Shown here piece after piece: positions 1 to 8,108 of a stretch of DNA of 39,607 nt. The stretch comes from CAYZXK01 sp964482395. GTDB lineage: Bacteria; Planctomycetota; Phycisphaerae; UBA1845; Fen-1342. Position 1 is the stretch's first letter, and each line of letters starts with the position of its first letter. The translations under genes were made by a program, and so were the position numbers. The DNA lies in contig CAYZXK010000158.1 of the NCBI GenBank assembly GCA_964482395.1, positions 1-39,607 on the forward strand. Reading direction: 5' to 3'. The notes under the pieces were generated by a model, which saw only the letters and a program-made list of their open reading frames with translations, made no database searches and was not told where the DNA came from.

Positions 1-90
1 CGGATCGTGTACGGTCTGGTGGCGTACTACAACGCCAAGTACGCCACGCGGGTCTGCAAAGAATTCCGGGAGGTCCGCGGTGTGGCCTGA
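1..90 (+). CDS. C-terminal end of an unidentified protein (partial)
   Basis: Frame 1 is open from the first base to a TGA at 88-90 and gives 29 residues ending in EFREVRGVA. The start lies outside the window. The visible tail is rich in Tyr, Lys and Arg (VAYYNAKYATRVCKEF) and has no motif I recognise. The first half is mildly hydrophobic, so it could be the end of a membrane segment followed by a charged tail, but that is a guess. It is on the same strand as mnmA and separated from it by 171 bases, so the two are probably independent units. No clear terminator follows it. Confidence 0.5.
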   Translation, partial: RIVYGLVAYYNAKYATRVCKEFREVRGVA

Positions 91-248
91 AATGCCCTTC
101 TTAACCCGCAACAATTACACACGGGAATTGACGTTACCTTCGCCCGGGCCGGCCCCGCCTGCCGGCATTGCCAGGCCCCAGTTGCCCGCTGTGGTGCTCA
201 GCAGCGCTGGTCGTTACCGTGCTTCTGCCACTCCGGGTCGCGGCCGTC

Positions 249-254
249 TACAAT
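249..254 (+). promoter_or_regulatory. -10 box of a probable leaderless mnmA promoter
   Basis: TACAAT (5 of 6 to TATAAT) ends seven bases before the mnmA ATG at 262. Transcription from this box would begin at about 260-262, leaving no 5' leader. No Shine-Dalgarno-like sequence precedes the ATG, which fits leaderless translation. No convincing -35 box lies 16-18 bases upstream. Confidence 0.45.
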
Positions 255-261
255 AGCGGAT

Positions 262-1581
262 ATGTCTCGCAATGGCCGGGTGATTATCGCCATGTCGGGC
301 GGGGTGGACTCTTCGGTCGCCGCCTGCCTGCTCAAGGAGCAGGGCTATCAGTGCGTGGGGGTATTCATGCGGGCAGGCGTGGTCGGGGAACTGAGCAGCT
401 TACTGGGTGACCAGGGGTCCAAGACAGCCCGGCAACTGGCGAAGCAGGCAGCCACGGACCCGCCCGCCCGGGACAGCCCGGCTTTCGGTGCCGGCGCCCG
501 TGTTCTGTCCGCCGCCCCGGGCCTCAGGCATCGCTGTTGCTCGACGGACGACGCACTCGACGCGCGGGCGGTTGCCGGCCGCCTGGGCATTCCCTTCTAC
601 GTCCTCAATTTCCGGCGGGAGTTTGAGGAACTCATCGAGTACTTCGCAAATGAGTACCTACACGGCCGGACACCTAACCCCTGCATCCGGTGCAACAGCC
701 GGCTGAAGTTCGGCAAGCTTCTGAGGTACGCCGACCTGCTGGATGCGGAGTATGTGGCGACCGGGCACTACGCCCGAATTGTTGAGTGCCTGCCGCTGTC
801 CGGCGAACAGTGGGGCGTCTGTCCGGCCGGTCGGCCAGCGCTGGTTGTGGATGTGCCGGCGGCCCGCCCCATCACTTGTCTGGCACGGGGGGCCAACCCC
901 GCCAAGGACCAGTCCTATGCGCTGTTTGAGATCCGCCGGGCCGACCTCCCCCGCTGCCTTTTTCCGCTGGGCGAGATTCCCGACAAGCTCACGGTGCGGC
1001 AGGTGGCGGCCAAGTTGGGGCTGAGGGTGCATGACAAGGCGGAGAGTCAGGAGATTTGTTTCGTGCCGGGACGTGACTATGTTCGCCTGATCCGGCAGTG
1101 GCGGCCCGAGGCCGGCGGGCCAGGACCGATCCGGGATCGCCAAGGCCGGCTGCTGGGTACCCACCGCGGGCTGGTCGGCTACACCATCGGGCAGCGACGC
1201 GGACTGGGCATCGCACTCGGTAAGCCGGTTTACGTGACCCGGCTGGACGTCGCCAGCAACACAGTGACCGTAGGGCCGCGTGAGGAACTGCTGGGCAGCG
1301 AGTTGGCCGCCGAGCGTGTGAACTGGCTGGTTGATGCCCCGCCGCCCGAAGGGTGGCACAAGGTAGCCATCAAAATCCGCTACACTCATACGCCGGCGGC
1401 CGGTGCTATCCGGGTTCTGCCGGGCGAGCCGGGGAACGGGGAAGATCAGGGCAGCAGGGTCCAGGTTCGATTCGACCTTCCGCAAGTGGCCATCACGCCC
1501 GGGCAGGCCGCGGTCTTCTACCACGGCCAGATTGTCCTAGGCGGCGGGTGGATCGCCAGCGATGCCGGCGCGCGCCAGTAA
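262..1581 (+). CDS. mnmA: tRNA-specific 2-thiouridylase MnmA
   Basis: This enzyme inserts sulfur at C2 of the wobble uridine (U34) of Lys, Glu and Gln tRNAs in the cytoplasm. The PP-loop SGGVDSS (residues 12-18) binds ATP. NPCIRCN (139-145) carries the nucleophilic cysteine (C144 by alignment to the ILCN type). ATGHYARI, AKDQSYALFEI, SQEICFV (C266, the persulfide cysteine) and GYTIGQRRGLGIA are all family signatures. At 439 residues it is longer than the usual 350-380. The excess lies in two places: about 45 residues after GVFMRAG (roughly 40-88) and about 20 after ATGHYARI (roughly 174-204). Both are Pro/Ala/Gly-rich and lie away from the active-site motifs, so the protein is probably active. 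The ATG at 262 is chosen because the PP-loop follows at the normal distance and a -10 box lies just upstream. Confidence 0.95.
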   Translation: MSRNGRVIIAMSGGVDSSVAACLLKEQGYQCVGVFMRAGVVGELSSLLGDQGSKTARQLAKQAATDPPARDSPAFGAGARVLSAAPGLRHRCCSTDDALDARAVAGRLGIPFYVLNFRREFEELIEYFANEYLHGRTPNPCIRCNSRLKFGKLLRYADLLDAEYVATGHYARIVECLPLSGEQWGVCPAGRPALVVDVPAARPITCLARGANPAKDQSYALFEIRRADLPRCLFPLGEIPDKLTVRQVAAKLGLRVHDKAESQEICFVPGRDYVRLIRQWRPEAGGPGPIRDRQGRLLGTHRGLVGYTIGQRRGLGIALGKPVYVTRLDVASNTVTVGPREELLGSELAAERVNWLVDAPPPEGWHKVAIKIRYTHTPAAGAIRVLPGEPGNGEDQGSRVQVRFDLPQVAITPGQAAVFYHGQIVLGGGWIASDAGARQ

Positions 1582-1734
1582 AGGCGGGTCCGAGAACGGA
1601 TTGGCTCGGGGCCGTTGAAGTTGGCAGCCGCCGGCCCCGCGTGCCGAGCCGCCGGGTTCTTTCCCCGGATGCGAGTTGTGACGCTGGAGGCCGGGAGGAC
1701 CGGCAGTTTGCCTGCGACGCAGGTTTGGATACCA

Positions 1735-1770
1735 ACGCCCGAGGCGACCGTTTTCGGTCGCCTCGGGCGT
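1735..1770. terminator. Perfect 16-bp hairpin with TTTT loop downstream of mnmA
   Basis: Bases 1735-1750 are exactly complementary to 1755-1770 around a TTTT loop. The stem is very GC-rich and lies 154 bases after the mnmA stop. A purine-rich stretch rather than a T-run follows, so it is not a textbook intrinsic terminator. It may still stop transcription or protect the 3' end. On the other strand it has the same form. Confidence 0.5.
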
Positions 1771-2085
1771 GAGGAGGAGAAGAGGTCTCACAGGTAGGAG
1801 GGCTTTCATCAGCATGTACGTGCGGGGGGCAGCCCGGTTCGGCGTCGGTCCAAGAATGCCGCAAGTTACTGACCGGAAAAGACTTACGCGCGAAAGCAAG
1901 GCAATATCGTGCTTGGGAGGTTAGCTGGCGGGCCGATCGCCCGACGAAGAAACAAACTTGTCTCCCGCCGGGAGGGGTTGTGACAACCACCGTGCGGGAC
2001 TCCGATCACGCCGGTCCACTTACTGCTGGCCGCTTGGCTGGCCGGTTCAGCTCGACCGATCGGCGTGGACTTGCCGCCAACCCGG

Positions 2086-2114
2086 TGGACAAGGATGCAT
2101 GCCGAGTGTATATT
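2086..2114 (+). promoter_or_regulatory. Sigma70-like promoter of the PHP gene
   Basis: TGGACA (2086-2091, 5 of 6 to TTGACA), a 17-base spacer and TATATT (2109-2114, 5 of 6 to TATAAT). Transcription would begin near 2121, leaving a leader of about 120 bases before the ATG at 2242. This promoter also argues against any start codon upstream of 2121. Confidence 0.65.
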
Positions 2115-2241
2115 GCAGACACAAGGTGGGAGGACCGGCCGCCTGCGGTCGGTCGCCCATGTCGAGATTAGCGGGCTCAAATGCTGGAGGCGCCTCGGGG
2201 ATTCGGGCGCCTGCGGGGCAATCGTCAGGTTTCGGTGGGAC

Positions 2242-2982
2242 ATGAGCCACGGGATATACAACCTGCACAATCATACGCCATTTTCGGACGGTGCTTACAC
2301 CGTGGACGAGCTTTGCCAGGCGCACCTGGACTGCCCGGCGCTGCGAGGCTATGAGTTGCTGGGGATCGGGATCACCGACCACATGTTCTGCACCCCGTCG
2401 TCGCGCGAGGTTCGCAGCGAGAAGGACTTCGACCGGCTGTTCGGCAAGGAGACCCGCAACTACGTGGAGATGGTTCAGCAGGCTCGGCAGCGCTGGGCGG
2501 GCAAGCTCCAGATCTTCTGCGGGGCGGAGATCAACTGGCCGCTGAACCGGAACCTGCTGGACTGCATCCGGGGAATGCTGGGCGGGATCGATTATGTCCT
2601 GATCGAGTACGTCGACTGGGCGGGCCTGACCCAACTGGCCAACCAGGCTCGACGATGGCCGTGTCCGGTGGCGTTGGCACACACCGAGGTGGCAGTGCAC
2701 TTCCCCAACACCTCCATGGACCAGGTAGTGCGGACGCTGGCCAACGCACGGATCATCTACGAGTTGAATCCCAAGCTCATGCCCCTGGCCAGCCAGGACC
2801 GCTGGTTCAGCGTGCTGCCCAATCACCGCGTGCAGATCGCCATCGGCACTGACACGCACGATGATCTCAGCGTGCTCAACGATCTGCCGCTGCTGTACGA
2901 GTACGTCCGCAAGCACCGGCTGGAGCAGAAGCTCTTCGTGCCCGGCATTCGGACCCCGGAGCCGGTGTCAGTGGCGCAGTGA
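2242..2982 (+). CDS. PHP-domain metal-dependent phosphoesterase
   Basis: A 246-residue protein consisting of one PHP (polymerase and histidinol phosphatase) domain, a TIM-barrel-like fold that hydrolyses phosphoesters with two or three metal ions. The expected metal ligands are visible in order: NLHNHTPFSDG (H9, H11, D16), GITDH (D46, H47), GAEINW (Glu), ALAHTE (His) and GTDTHDD (Asp and His near the end). The substrate cannot be told; relatives include histidinol phosphatase, RNase AM/TrpH-type nucleases and polymerase-associated PHP domains. The length suits a free-standing PHP phosphatase. The ATG at 2242 is preferred over an in-frame ATG at 2065: it follows GGTGGGA, lies downstream of the promoter, and puts the first metal motif at residue 7 as is usual. 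The gene converges with the kinase gene. Confidence 0.85.
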   Translation: MSHGIYNLHNHTPFSDGAYTVDELCQAHLDCPALRGYELLGIGITDHMFCTPSSREVRSEKDFDRLFGKETRNYVEMVQQARQRWAGKLQIFCGAEINWPLNRNLLDCIRGMLGGIDYVLIEYVDWAGLTQLANQARRWPCPVALAHTEVAVHFPNTSMDQVVRTLANARIIYELNPKLMPLASQDRWFSVLPNHRVQIAIGTDTHDDLSVLNDLPLLYEYVRKHRLEQKLFVPGIRTPEPVSVAQ

Positions 2983-2992
2983 TTGACCGGCT

Positions 2993-3039
2993 GGCCGCGA
3001 GCGGAAGCGCCCGACCGCAAGCGGTCGCTACTCGCGGCC
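2993..3039. terminator. Bidirectional hairpin between convergent genes
   Basis: GGCCGCGAG (2993-3001) pairs perfectly with CTCGCGGCC (3031-3039). An inner stem GACCGC/GCGGTC (3013-3018 with 3021-3026) has an AA loop. The structure lies just after the PHP stop and overlaps the last codons and stop of the kinase gene on the other strand, so it could end transcription from both sides. No long T-run follows. Confidence 0.5.
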
Positions 3040-4905
3040 ATAATGCTTGAGCTTCCACAGGCGGCGGGCGTGCTTGGCACGGGCTTTGCGGTCGGCGGCC
3101 GCGGCCAGTTTTGGCCAGAGGGTTCGCCATCGGTCGCGGGTCGCTCCGTAGCCCGCGAAATACGCCTTCAGAAAGCGTACCCGGTCGGCACGGGTCAGCC
3201 CGGGCAGGTCCCGCAGACTCACTTCCATCCGGACCAGCGGCCTGAGATCGGTGGTCGTGGATTCTCGACCGCCATGGCGCAGCCCGTCCATGTCGATCCA
3301 TATCAGCTTGGGTTGCGGATAGGGCATGACCAGCACGTTGCTGGCCTTGCAATCGCGGTGGCGAAAGCCGCGCTGTTGCAAGCCGCGCAGGAGGCGGGCC
3401 AACATCAGGCAGAGCTGCCGCTTGACCCTCAGCCAGTCCGGTCCAGGCAGGCTGGCCTGTTGGGCGCGCAGGTAGCTCTCCAGGTCCACAGCACCCGGGA
3501 TGGCCTCGGTGATCAGCAGGCTGTCCAGGATGAATGGGCCCCATCGCCGCTCCAGAAACGCCAGCGGACGGGCAGTCGGGAGGTCGCGATGCAGCAGGGC
3601 GTGTCCCAGTTGCCATCCCCGCCGGCTGCGGGAGGGTGGTAGCAGTTGCACCAGTCGCCGCCACCCGTTCCGGGCCCGGGGGCGCTTGAGGATGACGGGC
3701 AGGCTCTCATCCGGGTGCTTGAGCAATGTCCGGCGGACTTCGGCCGAATGCGAGTCTTTGCAGGCCGAGGCCGCGTTGAAGAAGTCTAGGGGTCGGCCCA
3801 GCGTGCGCTGCCACCAGGCTCGGTCGAAGACCAGCCGCGAGGCTCGCGACTCCTCGGCCGGGTGTTTGCAGGCGGTCACTGCCATGCCCCGCCAGCCGCC
3901 CGGCAGCCGGAGCCGGGTGAAGTAGCGTCCATCGCGCCCCAGCCGGCGGTCCCGTGAACCCCACAGCCGTCGGGCGTGTCGCTGAGCGGCCCGCGCCAGA
4001 GCCCGGACCAGTTCCCGGTACCCCAGCTTCAGCGACCGGCCGTGCTCGAAGCGGGCTTCGAACTCGTTACGCCAGCGCAGGTAGGCCCGCAGAAAACGCA
4101 GCCGGTCGCCGACCGAACTGTGCTTGCCGAACCACTGGTTGAGTTGGGCCAGGTTGCGGACCACTGCACGGACGCTCAGCGGTCGGTCCCGTCGGACGCT
4201 TTGCAGATCCACGAAGACCGTCCGGTACCGTCCCGGCCCCACCGTCTGCACCAGGATGTTGGCGGCGTGCATGTCCAGGTGCTCCAAGCCGGCCTGGTGA
4301 GCCCGCGCGATCATTTCTGCCAGAAGCTCCATCAGTTGCAGCGTGTCCGCCCGTCGTCGCCGGACATCCGGGTCCGAATGGAGTTGCAGCCAGAACTCGT
4401 TCAGCGGCTGGGCGGGCTCCAACGCCTCCGTTACCAGCAGGGCGGCTCGCCGCCGGCCGCGACGCACGGTCCCGGTGCAGGCCACCGGGCAAGCTGCGGG
4501 GATCCCGGCCCGGCGGGCAAACCGTCCCCCTTCCCATTCCGCCTGGCAGGCCGGAGTTCTGAACAGGTGCTTCAGCCGGCGCGGCCAAGACTCCTGGAAG
4601 TAGTATTTCAGGTAGTAGGGGACACCCCCGATCACCGCTCGCCAGACTTCCCGACGGGCATTCTGCTTCACCCGCTCCCAACCCTGACCCTCCGGGCAAG
4701 CCCAGGCACGCTCCGGGACAGTGCTCAACAAAGCCTCCACGCCGTCGCAGCAGGTCCACCGGTGGCCAGAGAAGACCACGCTAACGCCGTCCGGGGTGCG
4801 GATCGACGGCGGCCGGACCGGCCCGGGGCTGATCGTCCGCTCCAGCCAAGCATCCACTCTCCGCGGCGGTGACAGAACTGACCGATTCAAATCCGGCAGG
4901 CCCAT
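3028..4905 (-). CDS. Tandem WaaP/Kdo-kinase-like protein with two kinase domains
   Basis: A 625-residue protein with two lipopolysaccharide-kinase-like domains in a row (roughly 75-330 and 380-620). In the first, GVPYYLKYYF supplies the ATP lysine (K100), HLDMHAANIL (D211, N216) is the catalytic loop and VFVDLQS (D233) replaces the DFG metal site. In the second, PVILKRP (K407), FRHRDCKASNVLV (D518, N523) and IWIDMDG (D538) do the same jobs. Both sets are intact, so both halves could be active. Each domain ends in a similar 'FLRAYLRW' or 'FLKAYFAGY' helix, which points to internal duplication. Family members phosphorylate heptose or Kdo of lipid A core; here the acceptor may be an outer-membrane glycolipid, but related Ser/Thr-type ABC1/RIO folds cannot be excluded. 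No signal peptide, so cytoplasmic. GAAGG directly abuts the ATG, which makes the start uncertain. Confidence 0.75.
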   Translation of the reverse strand: MGLPDLNRSVLSPPRRVDAWLERTISPGPVRPPSIRTPDGVSVVFSGHRWTCCDGVEALLSTVPERAWACPEGQGWERVKQNARREVWRAVIGGVPYYLKYYFQESWPRRLKHLFRTPACQAEWEGGRFARRAGIPAACPVACTGTVRRGRRRAALLVTEALEPAQPLNEFWLQLHSDPDVRRRRADTLQLMELLAEMIARAHQAGLEHLDMHAANILVQTVGPGRYRTVFVDLQSVRRDRPLSVRAVVRNLAQLNQWFGKHSSVGDRLRFLRAYLRWRNEFEARFEHGRSLKLGYRELVRALARAAQRHARRLWGSRDRRLGRDGRYFTRLRLPGGWRGMAVTACKHPAEESRASRLVFDRAWWQRTLGRPLDFFNAASACKDSHSAEVRRTLLKHPDESLPVILKRPRARNGWRRLVQLLPPSRSRRGWQLGHALLHRDLPTARPLAFLERRWGPFILDSLLITEAIPGAVDLESYLRAQQASLPGPDWLRVKRQLCLMLARLLRGLQQRGFRHRDCKASNVLVMPYPQPKLIWIDMDGLRHGGRESTTTDLRPLVRMEVSLRDLPGLTRADRVRFLKAYFAGYGATRDRWRTLWPKLAAAADRKARAKHARRLWKLKHYGRE

Positions 4906-5155
4906 CCTTCACCAGCACTCGCGCCCCGCGGCAACCCGCCCCGCCAACTGCTGTCGGACGATTCTACCAGGTTGCCAAATGTCCTTGTCCGCAAGGCCTC
5001 GGACAGCGATGCGGGGGCCATAAGTCGCGCTGTTGGCTCCAAACCATGGCCCGGCCGGCTGGGCCCGACCTGGTCGGGCGACAGTCGCCGATCGCCATGC
5101 AACTGCCACCGCACAATACACCCCGGCCCGGCCACTGGAAACCCCATTGTGCCGA

Positions 5156-6883
5156 TCACTTGACCCGGCGGTACTCGGCGGCCGGGTAGATTTCATACTG
5201 GGTCTCGGCCCGGGCATCATCGTAGGCTTCGATCGAGCCCAGCGGCCAATAGTCCTGCTGCACCAGCACCCGGGGATAGTCGCCGTCCGGCGGCAGGTGG
5301 CGCAGAAGCAAGGTGTGGGTGGCCGGCCCTACCGGCGTCGAAACCTCGATCAGGATGGTCTGCGGCTCTCCGCGCGCGACCCAGCCCTTGATGATGGACT
5401 CGGCCGGGGGAGCCACGAAGGTCGGGCCGGGATTGAAGGTCCAGCGTCGCTCCAGGCGCTCGTCAACCCACACTTGGCGGGTCACCGACCCGCCCGGACG
5501 ACTGCGCTGCTCAACCACCCGGACCGAAGACGATCCGTAGAGGAAGTCGGCCTGCCACTTGTAGGCGTCGGCTTGCCGGTCGGTGGTCCAGATGATCCGC
5601 TCCTCCTGGCTCTGACCGATCCGCCTGACCTGTAGGCCCTGGTAGCCCTGGGAAGGGTCCCGATTGACGGCCCCGCGCTGGGTGAGGACGGTTTCGTCGC
5701 GATGCAGGCGGCGATAAGTTGTGTTGAGGGTCTCGCGGCCCCAGCGTGGAGCGGGTCCGCTGCGGCCCAAGTCGGCGACCAGTCTGAGGCCGTTGGACTC
5801 GGCCAGGCTTAGGGACGGAAATGCCTCCAGCGGTCCGATCTTGACCTGCCCGGCCAGTCGCTCGGCGAGCTTCTCGACTGAGGGAGCGAACTGCACGGCG
5901 GTGTAGACCAGCAGAATGATGGCCTGCGAGGGCGATTGCTGCACCACCCCGGCCGAAGAGATGGGGGAGCCGGCCCACCCCGTTTCGGGTGGCCGGATCC
6001 AGACTACGCGCGCCCCGTCGGCCCGTCGATCCTCACGCAGCCAGTCGTCAACCTCCCAGGCCAGCCACTGATGGGCCGCCAGGTCCCGCAGCAAGTCTTG
6101 CGGTCCGCGCCCCTCCGCCAGCCAGGTCCGCAACAGGCCGATGGACCAGGCTGGAACCTCATTCAGCATGCCCCCAATGTACAGCCCCGGCACCTGAGGG
6201 AAGTCTGCCCCGACGACCATCCAGTCGTCCTCCAGCGGCAGACTCAGACCAGCGCAGGCCAGGTAATCCTGCGGGGAGGCATTCAGCGTGGGGTCGTCGA
6301 TCTGGAGGGTCCGACATACGTCGTCCAGGATTTCCAGGTCCGCCGGTCGCAACTCGCCGAGCGGTTCGTAGACCACGCGCAGCAGGTGCCCGCGCGGCAG
6401 GCAGGTGAAGCGGACGACGGTGCGTCGGCGCCACAGGTCGCGCCCCAGGCGGATCAGCCCGCTTCGCTCAACTTCCAGGCCCGGATACTTGCCGAGTTGG
6501 ACCGGGGAAACCCGCGCATGCTCCCGGCCGCCGACCACTTCCGGCATTCGCAGCAGCTCGGTGAGCGGCTCGAAGTTGGGCAGCCGCAGAAAATCAAACT
6601 CCATGCTCCGCTCGAACTCCAGGCCCCGCCTGCGCCGGCTCTCATCCACCACCGGCAGGACGAAACGCTGCGGATTCCGACGGTCCAGGTGCCACCCGCG
6701 CGGCGGCCGCACCGAAAGCGGCGTGCCCTCAATCTGTTGTCGCGGGCCCAGGGCCCGGGCATGGCGCACCTGGAGCAGTGCCAGCCCCAGTGTGGCCACC
6801 AGCAGCCCGGCGCTGACGAGCAGTTGGCGTGCCCGCCGAGCCGGCCGCTCGCCGCTATGCACCTCGAACGCCATTGGCTTCAC
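5156..6883 (-). CDS. Membrane-anchored planctomycete protein of unknown function
   Basis: A 575-residue protein that I do not recognise. Residues about 19-42 form one hydrophobic segment after an Arg-rich stretch (ERPARRARQ), so it is either anchored with the bulk outside or has a long signal peptide. The rest is soluble with alternating beta-type sequence. An early stretch (PLSVRPPRGW) resembles the start of PsbP/DUF1795-like lipoprotein domains, and similar 'FLRLPNF...LLRMP' and 'VVYEPLGELRP' segments recur. No catalytic motif is visible. The start codon is GTG at 6883; an ATG at 6874 is equally possible, since neither has a clear ribosome-binding site. It lies 117 bases after the ROK kinase gene on the same strand and may be cotranscribed with it. 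Confidence 0.6.
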   Translation of the reverse strand: MKPMAFEVHSGERPARRARQLLVSAGLLVATLGLALLQVRHARALGPRQQIEGTPLSVRPPRGWHLDRRNPQRFVLPVVDESRRRRGLEFERSMEFDFLRLPNFEPLTELLRMPEVVGGREHARVSPVQLGKYPGLEVERSGLIRLGRDLWRRRTVVRFTCLPRGHLLRVVYEPLGELRPADLEILDDVCRTLQIDDPTLNASPQDYLACAGLSLPLEDDWMVVGADFPQVPGLYIGGMLNEVPAWSIGLLRTWLAEGRGPQDLLRDLAAHQWLAWEVDDWLREDRRADGARVVWIRPPETGWAGSPISSAGVVQQSPSQAIILLVYTAVQFAPSVEKLAERLAGQVKIGPLEAFPSLSLAESNGLRLVADLGRSGPAPRWGRETLNTTYRRLHRDETVLTQRGAVNRDPSQGYQGLQVRRIGQSQEERIIWTTDRQADAYKWQADFLYGSSSVRVVEQRSRPGGSVTRQVWVDERLERRWTFNPGPTFVAPPAESIIKGWVARGEPQTILIEVSTPVGPATHTLLLRHLPPDGDYPRVLVQQDYWPLGSIEAYDDARAETQYEIYPAAEYRRVK

Positions 6884-7000
6884 ATCATACGTGCGTCCGT
6901 TACGACCCGAAACCCTTCCGCGGCGGCGTGTCGGTGGGAGTGGCGATTGAGACGTTCGGGCTGCCGCGACCTTATCGAGGGTTCGAAGCGTGGGATATGT

Positions 7001-7936
7001 TCAGGCCCGCTCGTCTGGCATACCGGGCAGTCGGTTCGCGGCGCGGGCCTCCATCGCCAACAATGCCGCTCCGATTACGCCGGCCTTATCGGTCGACAGT
7101 GGAGCGGGCTGGATCCGCAGGTCTGCCGGGACCAGGTCACTTCGGTATCTCCCGAACGCGACCACGGCCTGGTCGACCAGCTCGGGATGATGGTCGATCA
7201 CCCCGCCGCCCAGCGCGACCACATCGGGTGCATACAGGTGGACTAGCTGGGCGATCCCGATCGCCAGGGCTCGGGCCGCGCGCTGCATGACCGCTTCAGG
7301 CCCCGTCCGAGCGCCTGGCCGCCCGGCGGCCTGCCGGCGGGCCGCATCGAGTGCCGGCCCGGAAAGTATTGCCGACAGGCTGCCTGGCACGCCGCTGGGG
7401 TCGGTGGGTGCGTCGGGTGAGGTGTCGACCACCAGGAACCCAAAATGTCCCGCCCCGCCGCGGGTGTGGCGGACGATCCGGCCGTCCAGAATCGCGCTCC
7501 CGCCCACGCCGGTGCCCAGCGACAGGTAGACCATACGCTGCGGCCGCGGCCGGCTTGCCGCCCACTGGCCCCAGGCGGCCGCGTTTACATCCGTGTCGAG
7601 CCAGAGCCGGCGGCCCACCGCGGCCTCAAGCAGCTCGCGGACGTTTATGCCCTCCAGTGCCGGCAGATTCAGGGCCCGTTGCATCCGGCCGGTGCGGCAG
7701 TCCCACAACCCCGGCAGGGCGACTCCGACCGCGGCCGGCTCACCTCCGCGGACGGTCGCCAGGGTTTCGACTTGCTTGGCTATCAGCCGGGCCAGTTGTT
7801 CCGGCTGGCCCGCCGGCGGCAAAGGCTCGGCGGTGCTGGCAATCAGTCTTCCGTCTGCCGCGACAAGCCCAACCCGCACCCGCGAGCCACCGATGTCAAC
7901 ACCGAGTACCACCTGGGATTCGATCACTGGGTTCAT
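7001..7936 (-). CDS. ROK-family sugar kinase (glucokinase-like)
   Basis: A 311-residue ROK (repressor, ORF, kinase) family protein that would phosphorylate a sugar with ATP in the cytoplasm. Visible signatures are LGVDIGGSRVRVG (phosphate-1 motif at the N terminus), LDTDVNAAAWGQ (catalytic Asp region), LGTGVGGSAILDG (phosphate-2), GGAGHFG (sugar and metal region) and VALGGGVID. There is no N-terminal helix-turn-helix, so this is a kinase rather than a repressor. The zinc motif CxCGxxGCLE is replaced by DPSGVPGSLS, with serines at cysteine positions, so the zinc site looks lost. Glucose or N-acetylated sugars are plausible substrates. The ATG at 7936 is preferred to a TTG at 7948; neither has a good Shine-Dalgarno sequence. 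Confidence 0.85.
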   Translation of the reverse strand: MNPVIESQVVLGVDIGGSRVRVGLVAADGRLIASTAEPLPPAGQPEQLARLIAKQVETLATVRGGEPAAVGVALPGLWDCRTGRMQRALNLPALEGINVRELLEAAVGRRLWLDTDVNAAAWGQWAASRPRPQRMVYLSLGTGVGGSAILDGRIVRHTRGGAGHFGFLVVDTSPDAPTDPSGVPGSLSAILSGPALDAARRQAAGRPGARTGPEAVMQRAARALAIGIAQLVHLYAPDVVALGGGVIDHHPELVDQAVVAFGRYRSDLVPADLRIQPAPLSTDKAGVIGAALLAMEARAANRLPGMPDERA

Positions 7937-8108
7937 GATTCGGCTCAAGCCAGAAAGCAGGAAGAAGCCGCGAGAGTCCGAAGCCGCGCAGCCACGAAGG
8001 GGGAGGTAAGCAGACTGTCACGGTGGCTGTCGGGCGCAGGGCATGGCGGCCGCATCTTGTTCATTGGGAGCAGCCCGCCGGCAGCGCGGGGGCGCTGCGG
8101 CCGGGCGG

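Larger units (their letters stand above)
1582..2241. other. Intergenic region between mnmA and the PHP gene
   Basis: These 660 bases contain no open frame that resembles a protein. They hold a perfect 16-bp hairpin (1735-1770), a sigma70-like promoter (2086-2114) and a leader of about 120 bases for the PHP gene. The leader can form a 7-bp stem (2188-2194 with 2206-2212). A second short stem lies around 2131-2152. No known riboswitch consensus was recognised. Confidence 0.6.

Noticed and set aside
2065..2241. Longer N terminus for the PHP protein
   Set aside because: The in-frame ATG at 2065 lies upstream of the predicted promoter, and the added residues lack family resemblance.
5936..7246. 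Long plus-strand frame opposite the anchored protein and the ROK gene
   Set aside because: It spans two genes and their gap, has Gln/Arg/Pro-rich low-complexity sequence, and no ribosome-binding site.
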